The translations under genes were made by a program, and so were the position numbers. The notes under the pieces are model-generated. The model was not told the origin of the DNA and made no database searches. It saw nothing but the letters and a program-made list of their open reading frames with translations. Shown here piece by piece: positions 7,359 through 12,731 of a stretch of DNA of 22,493 bases. Source of the DNA: DASUUR01 sp036373975. Its GTDB lineage: Bacteria; Patescibacteriota; Saccharimonadia; Saccharimonadales; Saccharimonadaceae. The stretch is from NCBI GenBank assembly GCA_036373975.1, contig DASUUR010000081.1, forward strand, positions 1 through 22,493. The letters run 5' to 3'. Every line of letters starts with the position of its first letter. The stretch's first letter is position 1.

Positions 7359-7383
7359 CCTGTCAGCTATATGAAACAAGAAG

Positions 7384-7406
7384 CACCCTCCATGGGGGTG
7401 TTTTTT
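7384..7406 (+). terminator. Rho-independent terminator after rplA
   Basis: CACCCTC pairs with GGGGGTG around a CAT loop (one G-T pair), followed by six T at 7401-7406. It lies 26 nt after the rplA stop and closes the secE-nusG-rplK-rplA unit. Confidence 0.85.
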
Positions 7407-7422
7407 GTTACCGCTGCCGCAC

Positions 7423-7451
7423 TTGCCGCAAAGATTAAATTCCGGCACAAT
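7423..7451 (+). promoter_or_regulatory. Promoter of dcd-thyA
   Basis: TTGCCG (7423-7428) and CACAAT (7446-7451) are separated by 17 bp, just downstream of the rplA terminator. Transcription would start near 7458, leaving a short leader with a GGAAAGG Shine-Dalgarno before the ATG at 7482. Confidence 0.5.
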
Positions 7452-7481
7452 AATAACAGTAACTATGAGGGAAAGGCAGTA

Positions 7482-8180
7482 ATGGGGGTCTACAGCAATA
7501 CAGATATTAAAGATGCAGTGCGAACTGGCCAGATAGTTTTTCATCCGTATATCGAGGAACATATAAACGGCAGCAGTGTCGATGTCACCCTGGGCGAATG
7601 GTACTACAAAACTGAACGCAGCAACTTAGGCGGTGTATACAATCCATTCGATGCGCGGGCCGTAGAGCGCTATTTCGATGGTGCCCACAAAGCCGAGCTC
7701 CACGAAGACTGGTGCAAAAAACACGGTCGTAAGCTTTTTAACAGCATCCCAAAAGACCACCCAATTATCGTTCTTGAAGCTGGCGAGCGGATCCTCGCAC
7801 ACACTCATGAATTTATTGGCATCAAGGGCGACGCTACGAGCACCATGCAGGCCCGCAGTACCTGGGGGAGGAATGGTGTTGCAGTATGCCTGGACGCCGG
7901 CTGGGGAGACCCGGGCTATATTAATCGCTGGACAATGGAGATCTACAATATGAACCAGCGCGATGCGGTCATATTGCCGGTTGGGGAGCGGATTGCCCAA
8001 ATCGTCTTTTATGCCACCGGGCCTGTCGAGAGTGAATATCATGAACTCAGCGGCAAATACCAGGGCACCAAGGCCGAAGATCTGAGCGCCCTCGTGAGCG
8101 CCTGGCGCCCCGAACAAATGCTCCCGAGAGCCTACAAAGACGCCCGTCACACTCCAATTGATGTAACTAAAGTAGCCTAA
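7482..8180 (+). CDS. dcd: dCTP deaminase family protein (possibly DCD-DUT)
   Basis: A 232-residue protein from the ATG at 7482, chosen because GAGGGAAAGG lies just upstream and a longer form would start inside the rplA terminator. The dCTP deaminase/dUTPase core includes HEFIGIKGDATSTMQARSTWGRNGV, which carries the Arg-Ser...Gly-Arg phosphate-binding residues, and GDPGYINRWTMEIYN, in which Glu153 fits the catalytic glutamate of dCTP deaminase. PVGERIAQIVFY is the usual C-terminal strand. It is about 40 residues longer than E. coli Dcd, mainly from an insertion near residues 40-100. It converts dCTP to dUTP, or directly to dUMP if bifunctional. The thyA start lies 9 nt after the stop, placing dUMP supply next to its consumer. 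Whether it also hydrolyses dUTP cannot be read from the sequence. Confidence 0.85.
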   Translation: MGVYSNTDIKDAVRTGQIVFHPYIEEHINGSSVDVTLGEWYYKTERSNLGGVYNPFDARAVERYFDGAHKAELHEDWCKKHGRKLFNSIPKDHPIIVLEAGERILAHTHEFIGIKGDATSTMQARSTWGRNGVAVCLDAGWGDPGYINRWTMEIYNMNQRDAVILPVGERIAQIVFYATGPVESEYHELSGKYQGTKAEDLSALVSAWRPEQMLPRAYKDARHTPIDVTKVA

Positions 8181-8188
8181 GGAGGCCT

Positions 8189-9106
8189 ATGCGACAATAC
8201 CTACAACTCCTGGAAGACATAAAACAAAATGGTAGCAAACGCGAAGATCGCACCGGTGTCGGTACACTCAGCGTCTTTGGTCGCCAAGTTCGCTACAACC
8301 TGGCTGACGGCTTCCCCGCAGTGACAACCAAGAAATTGTACCTAAGAGCAATCATTCATGAACTACTGTGGTTCCTGCAGGGCAGCACCAACATTAAATA
8401 CCTCGTTGATAATGACGTACATATTTGGGATGAATGGCCTTATCGTGCCTACCTACTGTCCCAAGGCAAGCCTCTACCAGAAGTTGGCAGTAACGCCTGG
8501 CAGGCCGGCATAAAGGAGTTTACAGAGAAGATTAAAAGTGACGCTGCGTTTGCCGAGAAATACGGCGAACTCGGCCCAGTTTACGGCTATCAATGGCGAA
8601 GCTGGCCAGCGCCCGACGGCAGTCATATTGACCAGATCGAGAAGGTAATTGAACAAATCAAAACCAATCCGTCATCACGGCGCTTGATCGTATCAGCTTG
8701 GAATGTTGCGGCTATCGATGATATGGCAAAAGCCGGCATTCCGCCGTGTCACAGCCTTTTCCAGTTTTACGTTCAGGATGGTAAGCTGCACTGCCAGCTT
8801 TATCAGCGCAGCGGCGATGCCTTTCTGGGGGTTCCCTTCAATATTGCGTCGTACGCCTTGCTAACCATGATGATCGCTCAAGTTACCGGTCTTAAGCCTG
8901 GCGAATTTGTTCATACGCTTGGCGACGCCCATATTTACTTAAACCACCTGGAACAAGTGGATCTACAGCTCTCCCGCGAGCCACTGCCATTACCGACTTT
9001 GCGGCTTAATCCAAAAGTCACCTCAATATTCGACTTTACGTTTGATGATTTTCAGCTGGAAGGCTATCAATCACACCCGGGCATTAAAGCGCCTATCGCT
9101 GTCTAA
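8189..9106 (+). CDS. thyA: Thymidylate synthase
   Basis: A 305-residue ThyA-type enzyme. REDRTGVGTLSVFGRQVRYNL at the N-terminus carries the dUMP-phosphate Arg. The catalytic Cys187 lies in GIPPCHSLFQFYV, followed by QLYQRSGDAFLGVPFNIASYALL, whose conserved Asn fixes the dUMP base, and HTLGDAHIYLNHLEQV. It is longer than E. coli ThyA (264) because of an insertion around residues 85-135 like that of the Lactobacillus-type enzyme. It makes dTMP from dUMP using 5,10-methylene-tetrahydrofolate and releases dihydrofolate. A perfect AAGGAGG Shine-Dalgarno overlaps the dcd stop. The adjacent convergent gene encodes dihydrofolate reductase, which regenerates the cofactor. Confidence 0.97.
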   Translation: MRQYLQLLEDIKQNGSKREDRTGVGTLSVFGRQVRYNLADGFPAVTTKKLYLRAIIHELLWFLQGSTNIKYLVDNDVHIWDEWPYRAYLLSQGKPLPEVGSNAWQAGIKEFTEKIKSDAAFAEKYGELGPVYGYQWRSWPAPDGSHIDQIEKVIEQIKTNPSSRRLIVSAWNVAAIDDMAKAGIPPCHSLFQFYVQDGKLHCQLYQRSGDAFLGVPFNIASYALLTMMIAQVTGLKPGEFVHTLGDAHIYLNHLEQVDLQLSREPLPLPTLRLNPKVTSIFDFTFDDFQLEGYQSHPGIKAPIAV

Positions 9107-9598
9107 TTAGCGGCGCACCAGTTCGACAAATGCAAAATCATAAGGGTTCTTCTCGTCTTTGTGATGCTGTTCGCGGGACATTTCGCGCCAGTCATGTTCA
9201 TGCAGGACAGGGAAGAATACATCGCCAGCAATATCCGCAGCTACCTCGGTAATATACAATTTGTCGGCACGCGGTAGCGCTTGCTGGTATATTTGGGCAC
9301 CCCCTATAACGAATATTTCTTCAGAAGTTGCAGCAGCAATAGCCTCGTCAAAGGAGCTAACAAATAGCACACCCTCATGCGACTCATGCACAGAACGGGA
9401 GATGACAATATTTTGCCGGTCTGGCAGACCATGACCAAGCCGAGCAACAATTGAGTCGTAGGTCTTGCGCCCCATTACGACACTGTGACCAGTAGTGAGC
9501 AGCCGAAAGCGGCGCAGATCAGCAGGCAGATACCAGGGCAAAGCGTTTTTGCTTCCAATTACGCCATTCCTAGCACGGGCAACAATTAGTGAGATCAT
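9107..9598 (-). CDS. folA: Dihydrofolate reductase
   Basis: A 163-residue enzyme of typical length. MISLIVARARNGVIGSKNALPWYLPADLRRF contains the N-terminal strand, the Met20-type loop with NALPW and the substrate-binding Asp27 equivalent (ADLRRF). VVMGRKTYDSI and IFVIGGAQIYQQAL bind NADPH, and KLYITEVAADIAGDVFFP is the conserved C-terminal part. It reduces dihydrofolate made by ThyA. The gene is convergent with thyA with no gap: stops at 9104-9106 and 9107-9109 lie inside the palindrome CTAATTAG. The start has no Shine-Dalgarno and lies 8 nt after a TATACA -10 on the minus strand, suggesting a leaderless mRNA. Confidence 0.97.
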   Translation of the reverse strand: MISLIVARARNGVIGSKNALPWYLPADLRRFRLLTTGHSVVMGRKTYDSIVARLGHGLPDRQNIVISRSVHESHEGVLFVSSFDEAIAAATSEEIFVIGGAQIYQQALPRADKLYITEVAADIAGDVFFPVLHEHDWREMSREQHHKDEKNPYDFAFVELVRR

Positions 9599-9692
9599 GT
9601 TGCAAGTGTATACAAAATCCCTACAGACGTAAATGCGAAACCGCTAGTGTTTTTAAGTTAGTTATTTTATACTGAACAAAAAGTGAGGAAGA
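9599..9692. promoter_or_regulatory. Divergent promoters of folA and tmk
   Basis: Leftward: TATACA (9612-9607 on the minus strand) ends 8 nt before the folA ATG, so transcription should begin close to the start codon. Rightward: TATACT in TTTTATACTGAAC (around 9668-9673) precedes tmk by about 20 nt, with a GAGGAAGA Shine-Dalgarno in between. Neither -35 is strong. Confidence 0.5.
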
Positions 9693-10361
9693 ATGAAAAA
9701 AGCGTTCGTTGTGGTGTTTGAAGGCAATAACGGCTCCGGTAAGGGTACTCAGTTTGAGCTAGCCAAAGACAGGGCAGTAAGCGAGGGTATGAGTATTGCC
9801 AGTTTTGACTTCCCACAGTACGGAAAGCCTAGCGCAAAGCCAATCGAAGAGTACCTGCGCGGCGAAAAACACTATACGCCGCTTGAAGCCGCAAAAATGT
9901 ACGCGAATGATCGGCTCTCTGTGCAGCCCGAGATGGCCGAGGCAGCTCAAACCAACGATATGCTCTTTATGAATCGGTATGTATCGTCGAACCTCGCCTA
10001 CCAAGGGGCAATGGTGGACGATCCGGACGAGCGTGCAACGCTAATTAAAAAGATTGAGACACTTGAATACACGACGAATAAGCTCCCGAAGCCGGATTTA
10101 GTTATAATCCTGTCGGTTGAACCACGAGTTGCCCAGCTTCATGTCGACAAAAAAGCCAAGCGGAGCTACACCGATGGTCGGGATATTCACGAAGCCGACC
10201 TTAACCTTGAAACAAGAGTGGCCCATATCTACCATGAGCTTTGCGCAACTCGGGATAACTTCGAGGAGATCTACTGCATGCAAGACGAAGATACCATGCG
10301 CTCACGCGAAGATATACATCGTGAAATTTGGGAGCTTATCAAGAGAAGAATGACCAAATAG
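9693..10361 (+). CDS. tmk: Thymidylate kinase
   Basis: A 222-residue P-loop kinase. FEGNNGSGKGTQ (residues 8-20) is the phosphate-binding loop; thymidylate kinases usually have a D-G pair where this copy has N-G, and Gly replaces the usual Ser/Thr after GK. The DRY motif region is MNRYVSSNLAYQGA, with Asn for Asp but the SSNLAYQGA segment intact. A lid region follows (KKAKRSYTDGRDIHEAD). It phosphorylates dTMP to dTDP, completing the pathway from dcd, thyA and folA. GAGGAAG lies immediately upstream of the ATG. The two Asp-to-Asn changes at normally acidic positions, together with the phylogenetically variable lid, place it in a divergent branch, but no fault such as frameshift is seen. Confidence 0.93.
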   Translation: MKKAFVVVFEGNNGSGKGTQFELAKDRAVSEGMSIASFDFPQYGKPSAKPIEEYLRGEKHYTPLEAAKMYANDRLSVQPEMAEAAQTNDMLFMNRYVSSNLAYQGAMVDDPDERATLIKKIETLEYTTNKLPKPDLVIILSVEPRVAQLHVDKKAKRSYTDGRDIHEADLNLETRVAHIYHELCATRDNFEEIYCMQDEDTMRSREDIHREIWELIKRRMTK

Positions 10362-10365
10362 AGAA

Positions 10366-10394
10366 GCTCTCGGCAGGCAGAGCCTACCGAGAGC
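10366..10394 (-). terminator. Strong hairpin between tmk and the small leftward gene
   Basis: GCTCTCGG (10366-10373) pairs with CCGAGAGC (10387-10394), and inside it AGGC pairs with GCCT around AGA, with one C-A mismatch. Read leftward it is followed by TTCTCTATTT, a weak T-rich tail, so it best serves the small gene at 10407-10637. Rightward there is no T-run, but it may still stall transcription from tmk. Confidence 0.65.
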
Positions 10395-10406
10395 ACCGGA
10401 TGTGGG

Positions 10407-10637
10407 CTAGCCCTTCTTGCCGGTCGGGCGCTTGTCTTCTTTGGCGGGGAGTGCAGGTCGGTCAACGGCTGAACGAGCCTCTTGCGACAGGTGAGGGCAA
10501 ATCCTATCACGCTGGTTGTTGCCGAGCGAGTTCCATCGGCGACGTGCCAGTTCAACATCGCCCTTGTCGACTGCACCTTCGATGCTCGTCAACTTCCCCT
10601 TGAGCGTACCGTCCAGCTGCTTCGCCTTGCTAACCAT
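10407..10637 (-). CDS. Small basic unknown protein, 76 aa
   Basis: A 76-residue protein beginning MVSKAKQLDGTLKGKL. The body is likely helical (LTSIEGAVDKGDVELARRRW) and the tail is Lys/Pro/Gly-rich (KEDKRPTGKKG), so the protein is soluble, basic and possibly nucleic-acid-binding. It has one Cys and no motif I recognise. It is supported as a real gene by a GGAGG Shine-Dalgarno 6 nt upstream of the ATG, a strong promoter (TTGACA-16-TACAAT) and a hairpin terminator after its stop. It is more GC-rich than the adjoining tmk and rplJ. It stands alone on the opposite strand between two housekeeping units. Confidence 0.68.
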   Translation of the reverse strand: MVSKAKQLDGTLKGKLTSIEGAVDKGDVELARRRWNSLGNNQRDRICPHLSQEARSAVDRPALPAKEDKRPTGKKG

Positions 10638-10675
10638 GCGTCGCCTCCACTACGTGTGGTTCCGGATAGGTAAGT

Positions 10676-10703
10676 ATTGTATAGCACACACGACCCTTGT
10701 CAA
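10676..10703 (-). promoter_or_regulatory. Strong promoter of the 76-aa gene
   Basis: On the minus strand TTGACA (10703-10698) and TACAAT (10681-10676) are 16 bp apart; the -35 is perfect and the -10 matches 5 of 6. Predicted start is near 10669, giving about 30 nt of leader with GGAGG at 10648-10644. Confidence 0.7.
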
Positions 10704-10720
10704 ACACAGAGCAAGAATCG

Positions 10721-10750
10721 TTGACACAGGCACAATGATTGTAGTACAAT
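10721..10750 (+). promoter_or_regulatory. Promoter of rplJ-rplL
   Basis: TTGACA (10721-10726) and TACAAT (10745-10750) are separated by 18 bp. Transcription should begin near 10757, producing a leader of about 190 nt before rplJ. It is divergent from the strong promoter at 10676-10703, with only about 17 bp between the two -35 boxes. Confidence 0.75.
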
Positions 10751-10756
10751 TACTTC

Positions 10757-10874
10757 GAACATTACCAAAGACAGTAGCAGTTCAAATGGAACTTAATATG
10801 CTACCGAGGAATGAACATCAAAACTGTTTATTTTCTGATAAGTCTTTGGCAATGCGAGAACCAAAGACTTTTTT
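10757..10874 (+). ncRNA. L10-type leader RNA with terminator hairpin
   Basis: The rplJ leader contains two structures. First, a bulged hairpin: GTAGCA (10774-10779) pairs with TGCTAC (10799-10804), and inside it GTTC pairs with GAAC around AAATG, leaving an unpaired TTAATA. This resembles the kink-turned L10-binding element of L10 leaders. Second, a perfect 10-bp hairpin AAGTCTTTGG/CCAAAGACTT (10840-10849, 10861-10870) runs into six T, an intrinsic terminator placed 74 nt before rplJ. Known L10 leaders let L10 (with L12) bind its own mRNA and stop expression; here control would be by premature termination. Assignment to the family rests on position and shape, not on an alignment. Confidence 0.65.
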
Positions 10875-10948
10875 GTTTCTCGACAATGCGTACTTTCACA
10901 ATTTGGTCGAATACTACTGTAACAAATAACGCTTTAGGAGTTTGCATC

Positions 10949-11476
10949 ATGGCAATTTCACGCGATAAAAAGCAAGCGTTAGTTGCAGAGCTTACTGAAC
11001 TATTTGCTAGCGCAAAAGCAACCGCTGCAGCCGCTTACACCGGTCTTAGCGTTGCTGATCTGCAAAAGCTACGTGCTCAAGCTCGCGAAGCAGATGTCAC
11101 CATTAAAGTAGTCAAGAACCGTCTTGTGCGTGTTGCACTCGGCGCAAATGAGACTTACAAGGATGCTGACACCAGCCTATTGAGCGGCCAGCTTGTGTAT
11201 GCTTTTAGCGACACCGACGAAGTTGCGCCTGCACAAGTGCTTGCGCAATTTGCTAAGAAGAATCCAAGCCTTGAGCTTGTTGCCGGCTTCGATGCATCTG
11301 GTGCTTCGTTAAACACTGCTGCCGTTAAAGCACTTGCCGACTTGCCAACCAAGGACCAGCTCCGTGGTATGGTTGTTAGCACAATCGCCGCACCGCTCAC
11401 TGGCTTCCTTGGTGTTGCCAATGGCGCACAGCGTGGCTTCGCTCAAGTTTTGAGCCAGCGTGCTGAGCAAATGTAA
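10949..11476 (+). CDS. rplJ: 50S ribosomal protein L10
   Basis: A 175-residue L10. The start at 10949 (MAISRDKKQALVAELTELF) has a TAGGAG Shine-Dalgarno and is the family's normal N-terminus; a longer frame from 10811 would cross the leader terminator. The N-terminal RNA-binding domain includes GLSVADLQKLRAQAREAD and the IKVVKNRLVRVAL segment; the C-terminal helix (AQRGFAQVLSQRAEQM) carries L7/L12 dimers. It anchors the stalk on 23S rRNA beside L11. rplL follows after 51 nt. In most bacteria rplJL lie just after rplKA; here they are 3.6 kb away. Confidence 0.96.
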   Translation: MAISRDKKQALVAELTELFASAKATAAAAYTGLSVADLQKLRAQAREADVTIKVVKNRLVRVALGANETYKDADTSLLSGQLVYAFSDTDEVAPAQVLAQFAKKNPSLELVAGFDASGASLNTAAVKALADLPTKDQLRGMVVSTIAAPLTGFLGVANGAQRGFAQVLSQRAEQM

Positions 11477-11527
11477 TAGTTTGATACTCGTGTAACTAAC
11501 TCTTTTATATAAATCTAGGAGAATATT

Positions 11528-11929
11528 ATGGACGAAAAGACCCCTATTGAGCTAAATGCAGCTCAAAAGAAAATCGTTGAAGAACTCAACAAATTAAGCG
11601 CACTTGAGCTTAGCCAAGTCGTAAAGCACCTTGAAGAAGAGTGGGGCGTTAGCGCTGCCGCTCCTGCCGTAGCCGTTGCTGCACCTGCTGGTGACGCAGC
11701 TGCTCCTGCAGACGAAAAGACTGAATTCACCGTTACCCTTAAAGATGCTGGTGCTCAAAAAGTAGCAGTTATCAAGGCCGTTAAAGAATTGACCGGTCTT
11801 GGTCTTGGTGAAGCTAAAGCTCTCGTTGACAACGCTCCAAGCGCAATCAAAGAGAAGGTTGGCAAAGAAGACGCTGAAGCTGCTAAGAAGGCTCTTGAAG
11901 ACGCCGGCGCCACAGCTGAGCTTAGCTAA
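11528..11929 (+). CDS. rplL: 50S ribosomal protein L7/L12
   Basis: A 133-residue protein. The N-terminal dimerisation and L10-binding domain (LSALELSQVVKHLEEEWGV) is followed by an Ala/Pro-rich hinge (about 42-62), and the C-terminal factor-binding domain has EFTVTLKDAGAQKVAVIKAVKELTGLGLGEAK, with the conserved KxxVIK, GLGLxEAK pattern. It recruits translational GTPases. The ATG is preceded by TAGGAGA at normal distance. Several copies are expected per ribosome, in keeping with its own Shine-Dalgarno. A strong terminator follows at once, so rpoB is not part of this unit, unlike in most bacteria. Confidence 0.97.
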   Translation: MDEKTPIELNAAQKKIVEELNKLSALELSQVVKHLEEEWGVSAAAPAVAVAAPAGDAAAPADEKTEFTVTLKDAGAQKVAVIKAVKELTGLGLGEAKALVDNAPSAIKEKVGKEDAEAAKKALEDAGATAELS

Positions 11930-11958
11930 TTAACTATATTCGACCATTTTGCTGAAGA

Positions 11959-11990
11959 CAAAAACACCCACAAATTCGTGGGTGTTTTTG
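11959..11990 (+). terminator. Rho-independent terminator after rplL
   Basis: CAAAAACACCCAC (11959-11971) and GTGGGTGTTTTTG (11978-11990) form a perfect 13-bp stem with a 6-nt AAATTC loop; the T-run lies within the 3' arm. The A/T symmetry makes it usable in both directions. It separates the ribosomal unit from the dnaX-dnaB region. Confidence 0.93.
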
Positions 11991-12045
11991 CGTTAAAAGT
12001 ATGTATAAAAATAACAACATTTGTATCATATTCATCTTATGGAGC

Positions 12046-12054
12046 TGTGGATAA
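12046..12054 (-). promoter_or_regulatory. Perfect consensus DnaA box
   Basis: TGTGGATAA on the plus strand is TTATCCACA on the minus strand, the consensus DnaA-binding 9-mer. It ends 4 bp before the -35 box of the promoter leading to the unknown 169-aa protein, dnaX and dnaB, a position from which bound DnaA could repress or activate. I see no second perfect box in the window and no AT-rich unwinding region or box cluster, so this is not an origin. Confidence 0.6.
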
Positions 12055-12058
12055 ATGC

Positions 12059-12087
12059 TTGACAGTCCGGCGAGGCGATGCTATGCT
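12059..12087 (+). promoter_or_regulatory. Promoter upstream of the 169-aa gene, dnaX and dnaB
   Basis: TTGACA (12059-12064) and TATGCT (12082-12087) are separated by 17 bp. Transcription should start near 12094, about 40 nt before the ATG at 12134; AAGGA (12116-12120) is a somewhat distant Shine-Dalgarno. Confidence 0.75.
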
Positions 12088-12133
12088 CATGGCAATACTA
12101 AGTACAAAAACAGACAAGGAATTGCGAGTAAAC

Positions 12134-12643
12134 ATGTCTGATTTACCAGAAAAACAAATCAAGCGACTTCGATCGCTTATCCAAGATGCCGAAACAAACC
12201 TAGCCGCTGCTAAAGAACTACTAATTAGTTTAGTTGGCGAAGACGATTCGGTACGTCACACCCTAGCCGAGGATACCAGCGGCAAAGTAGTCGAAGGCGT
12301 ATTCGATGGCCAGGCAATGATTGGCCCAGACGGCAAAACATATCCCGTCCCAGCCAACTATGCGAGTAAGTCTAAGCTGGTCGAGGGAGATATCCTTAAG
12401 CTTACCATCTCCGAAGATGGCGGCTTTATGTACAAGCAGATTGGCCCTGTGCCCCGCCGCCAAATCATCGGCACCTTGGTACAGCACGACGGCGCTTATT
12501 ATGTAGAGGTAAATGGTCGTGAATATCGTATTCTATTGGCCAGCGTTACCTACTTTAAGGCGAATATCGGCGATCAAGTTACTATTATCGTGCCAGAGGA
12601 TAACCCAGAGGCCACCTGGGCTGCAGTCGAAGCCGCGCTGTAG
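12134..12643 (+). CDS. Unknown protein, helical N-terminus plus duplicated beta domain
   Basis: A 169-residue protein beginning MSDLPEKQIKRLRSLIQD. The frame is open back to 11978, but that start lies in the rplL terminator, upstream of the promoter, so the ATG at 12134 is used. Residues 3-36 are likely a single amphipathic helix or coiled coil. Two tandem repeats of about 45 residues follow: the first contains GKTYPVPANYASKSKLVEGD and ends ILKLTISED, the second contains GREYRILLASVTYFKANIGD and ends QVTIIVPED. The shared pattern suggests two small beta-barrel modules, OB- or SH3-like. No catalytic residues stand out. It has a strong promoter with a DnaA box and lies before dnaX, so a role near replication or translation is possible, but I do not recognise the family. 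Confidence 0.85.
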   Translation: MSDLPEKQIKRLRSLIQDAETNLAAAKELLISLVGEDDSVRHTLAEDTSGKVVEGVFDGQAMIGPDGKTYPVPANYASKSKLVEGDILKLTISEDGGFMYKQIGPVPRRQIIGTLVQHDGAYYVEVNGREYRILLASVTYFKANIGDQVTIIVPEDNPEATWAAVEAAL

Positions 12644-12664
12644 CACAACTCCGGGTGTAGTGAT

Positions 12665-12695
12665 AAAAACGGCTAGCCAAACGCTAGTCGTTTTT
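12665..12695 (+). terminator. Terminator hairpin between the 169-aa gene and dnaX
   Basis: AAAAACGGCTAGC (12665-12677) pairs with GCTAGTCGTTTTT (12683-12695) around CAAAC, with one G-T pair. It ends 36 nt before the dnaX start. No convincing promoter fits between it and dnaX, so dnaX-dnaB may depend on read-through from the upstream promoter. Confidence 0.8.
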
Positions 12696-12731
12696 ATATG
12701 CTTAGAGCAAGGGAAGAGACTAGCGACCGCC

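Noticed and set aside
7371..7481. Upstream extension of the dcd frame
   Set aside because: It starts inside the rplA terminator hairpin and upstream of the dcd promoter; the ATG at 7482 has the Shine-Dalgarno.
12046..12054. Replication origin
   Set aside because: There is only one perfect DnaA box, with no box cluster, no AT-rich unwinding element and no dnaA or dnaN gene nearby.
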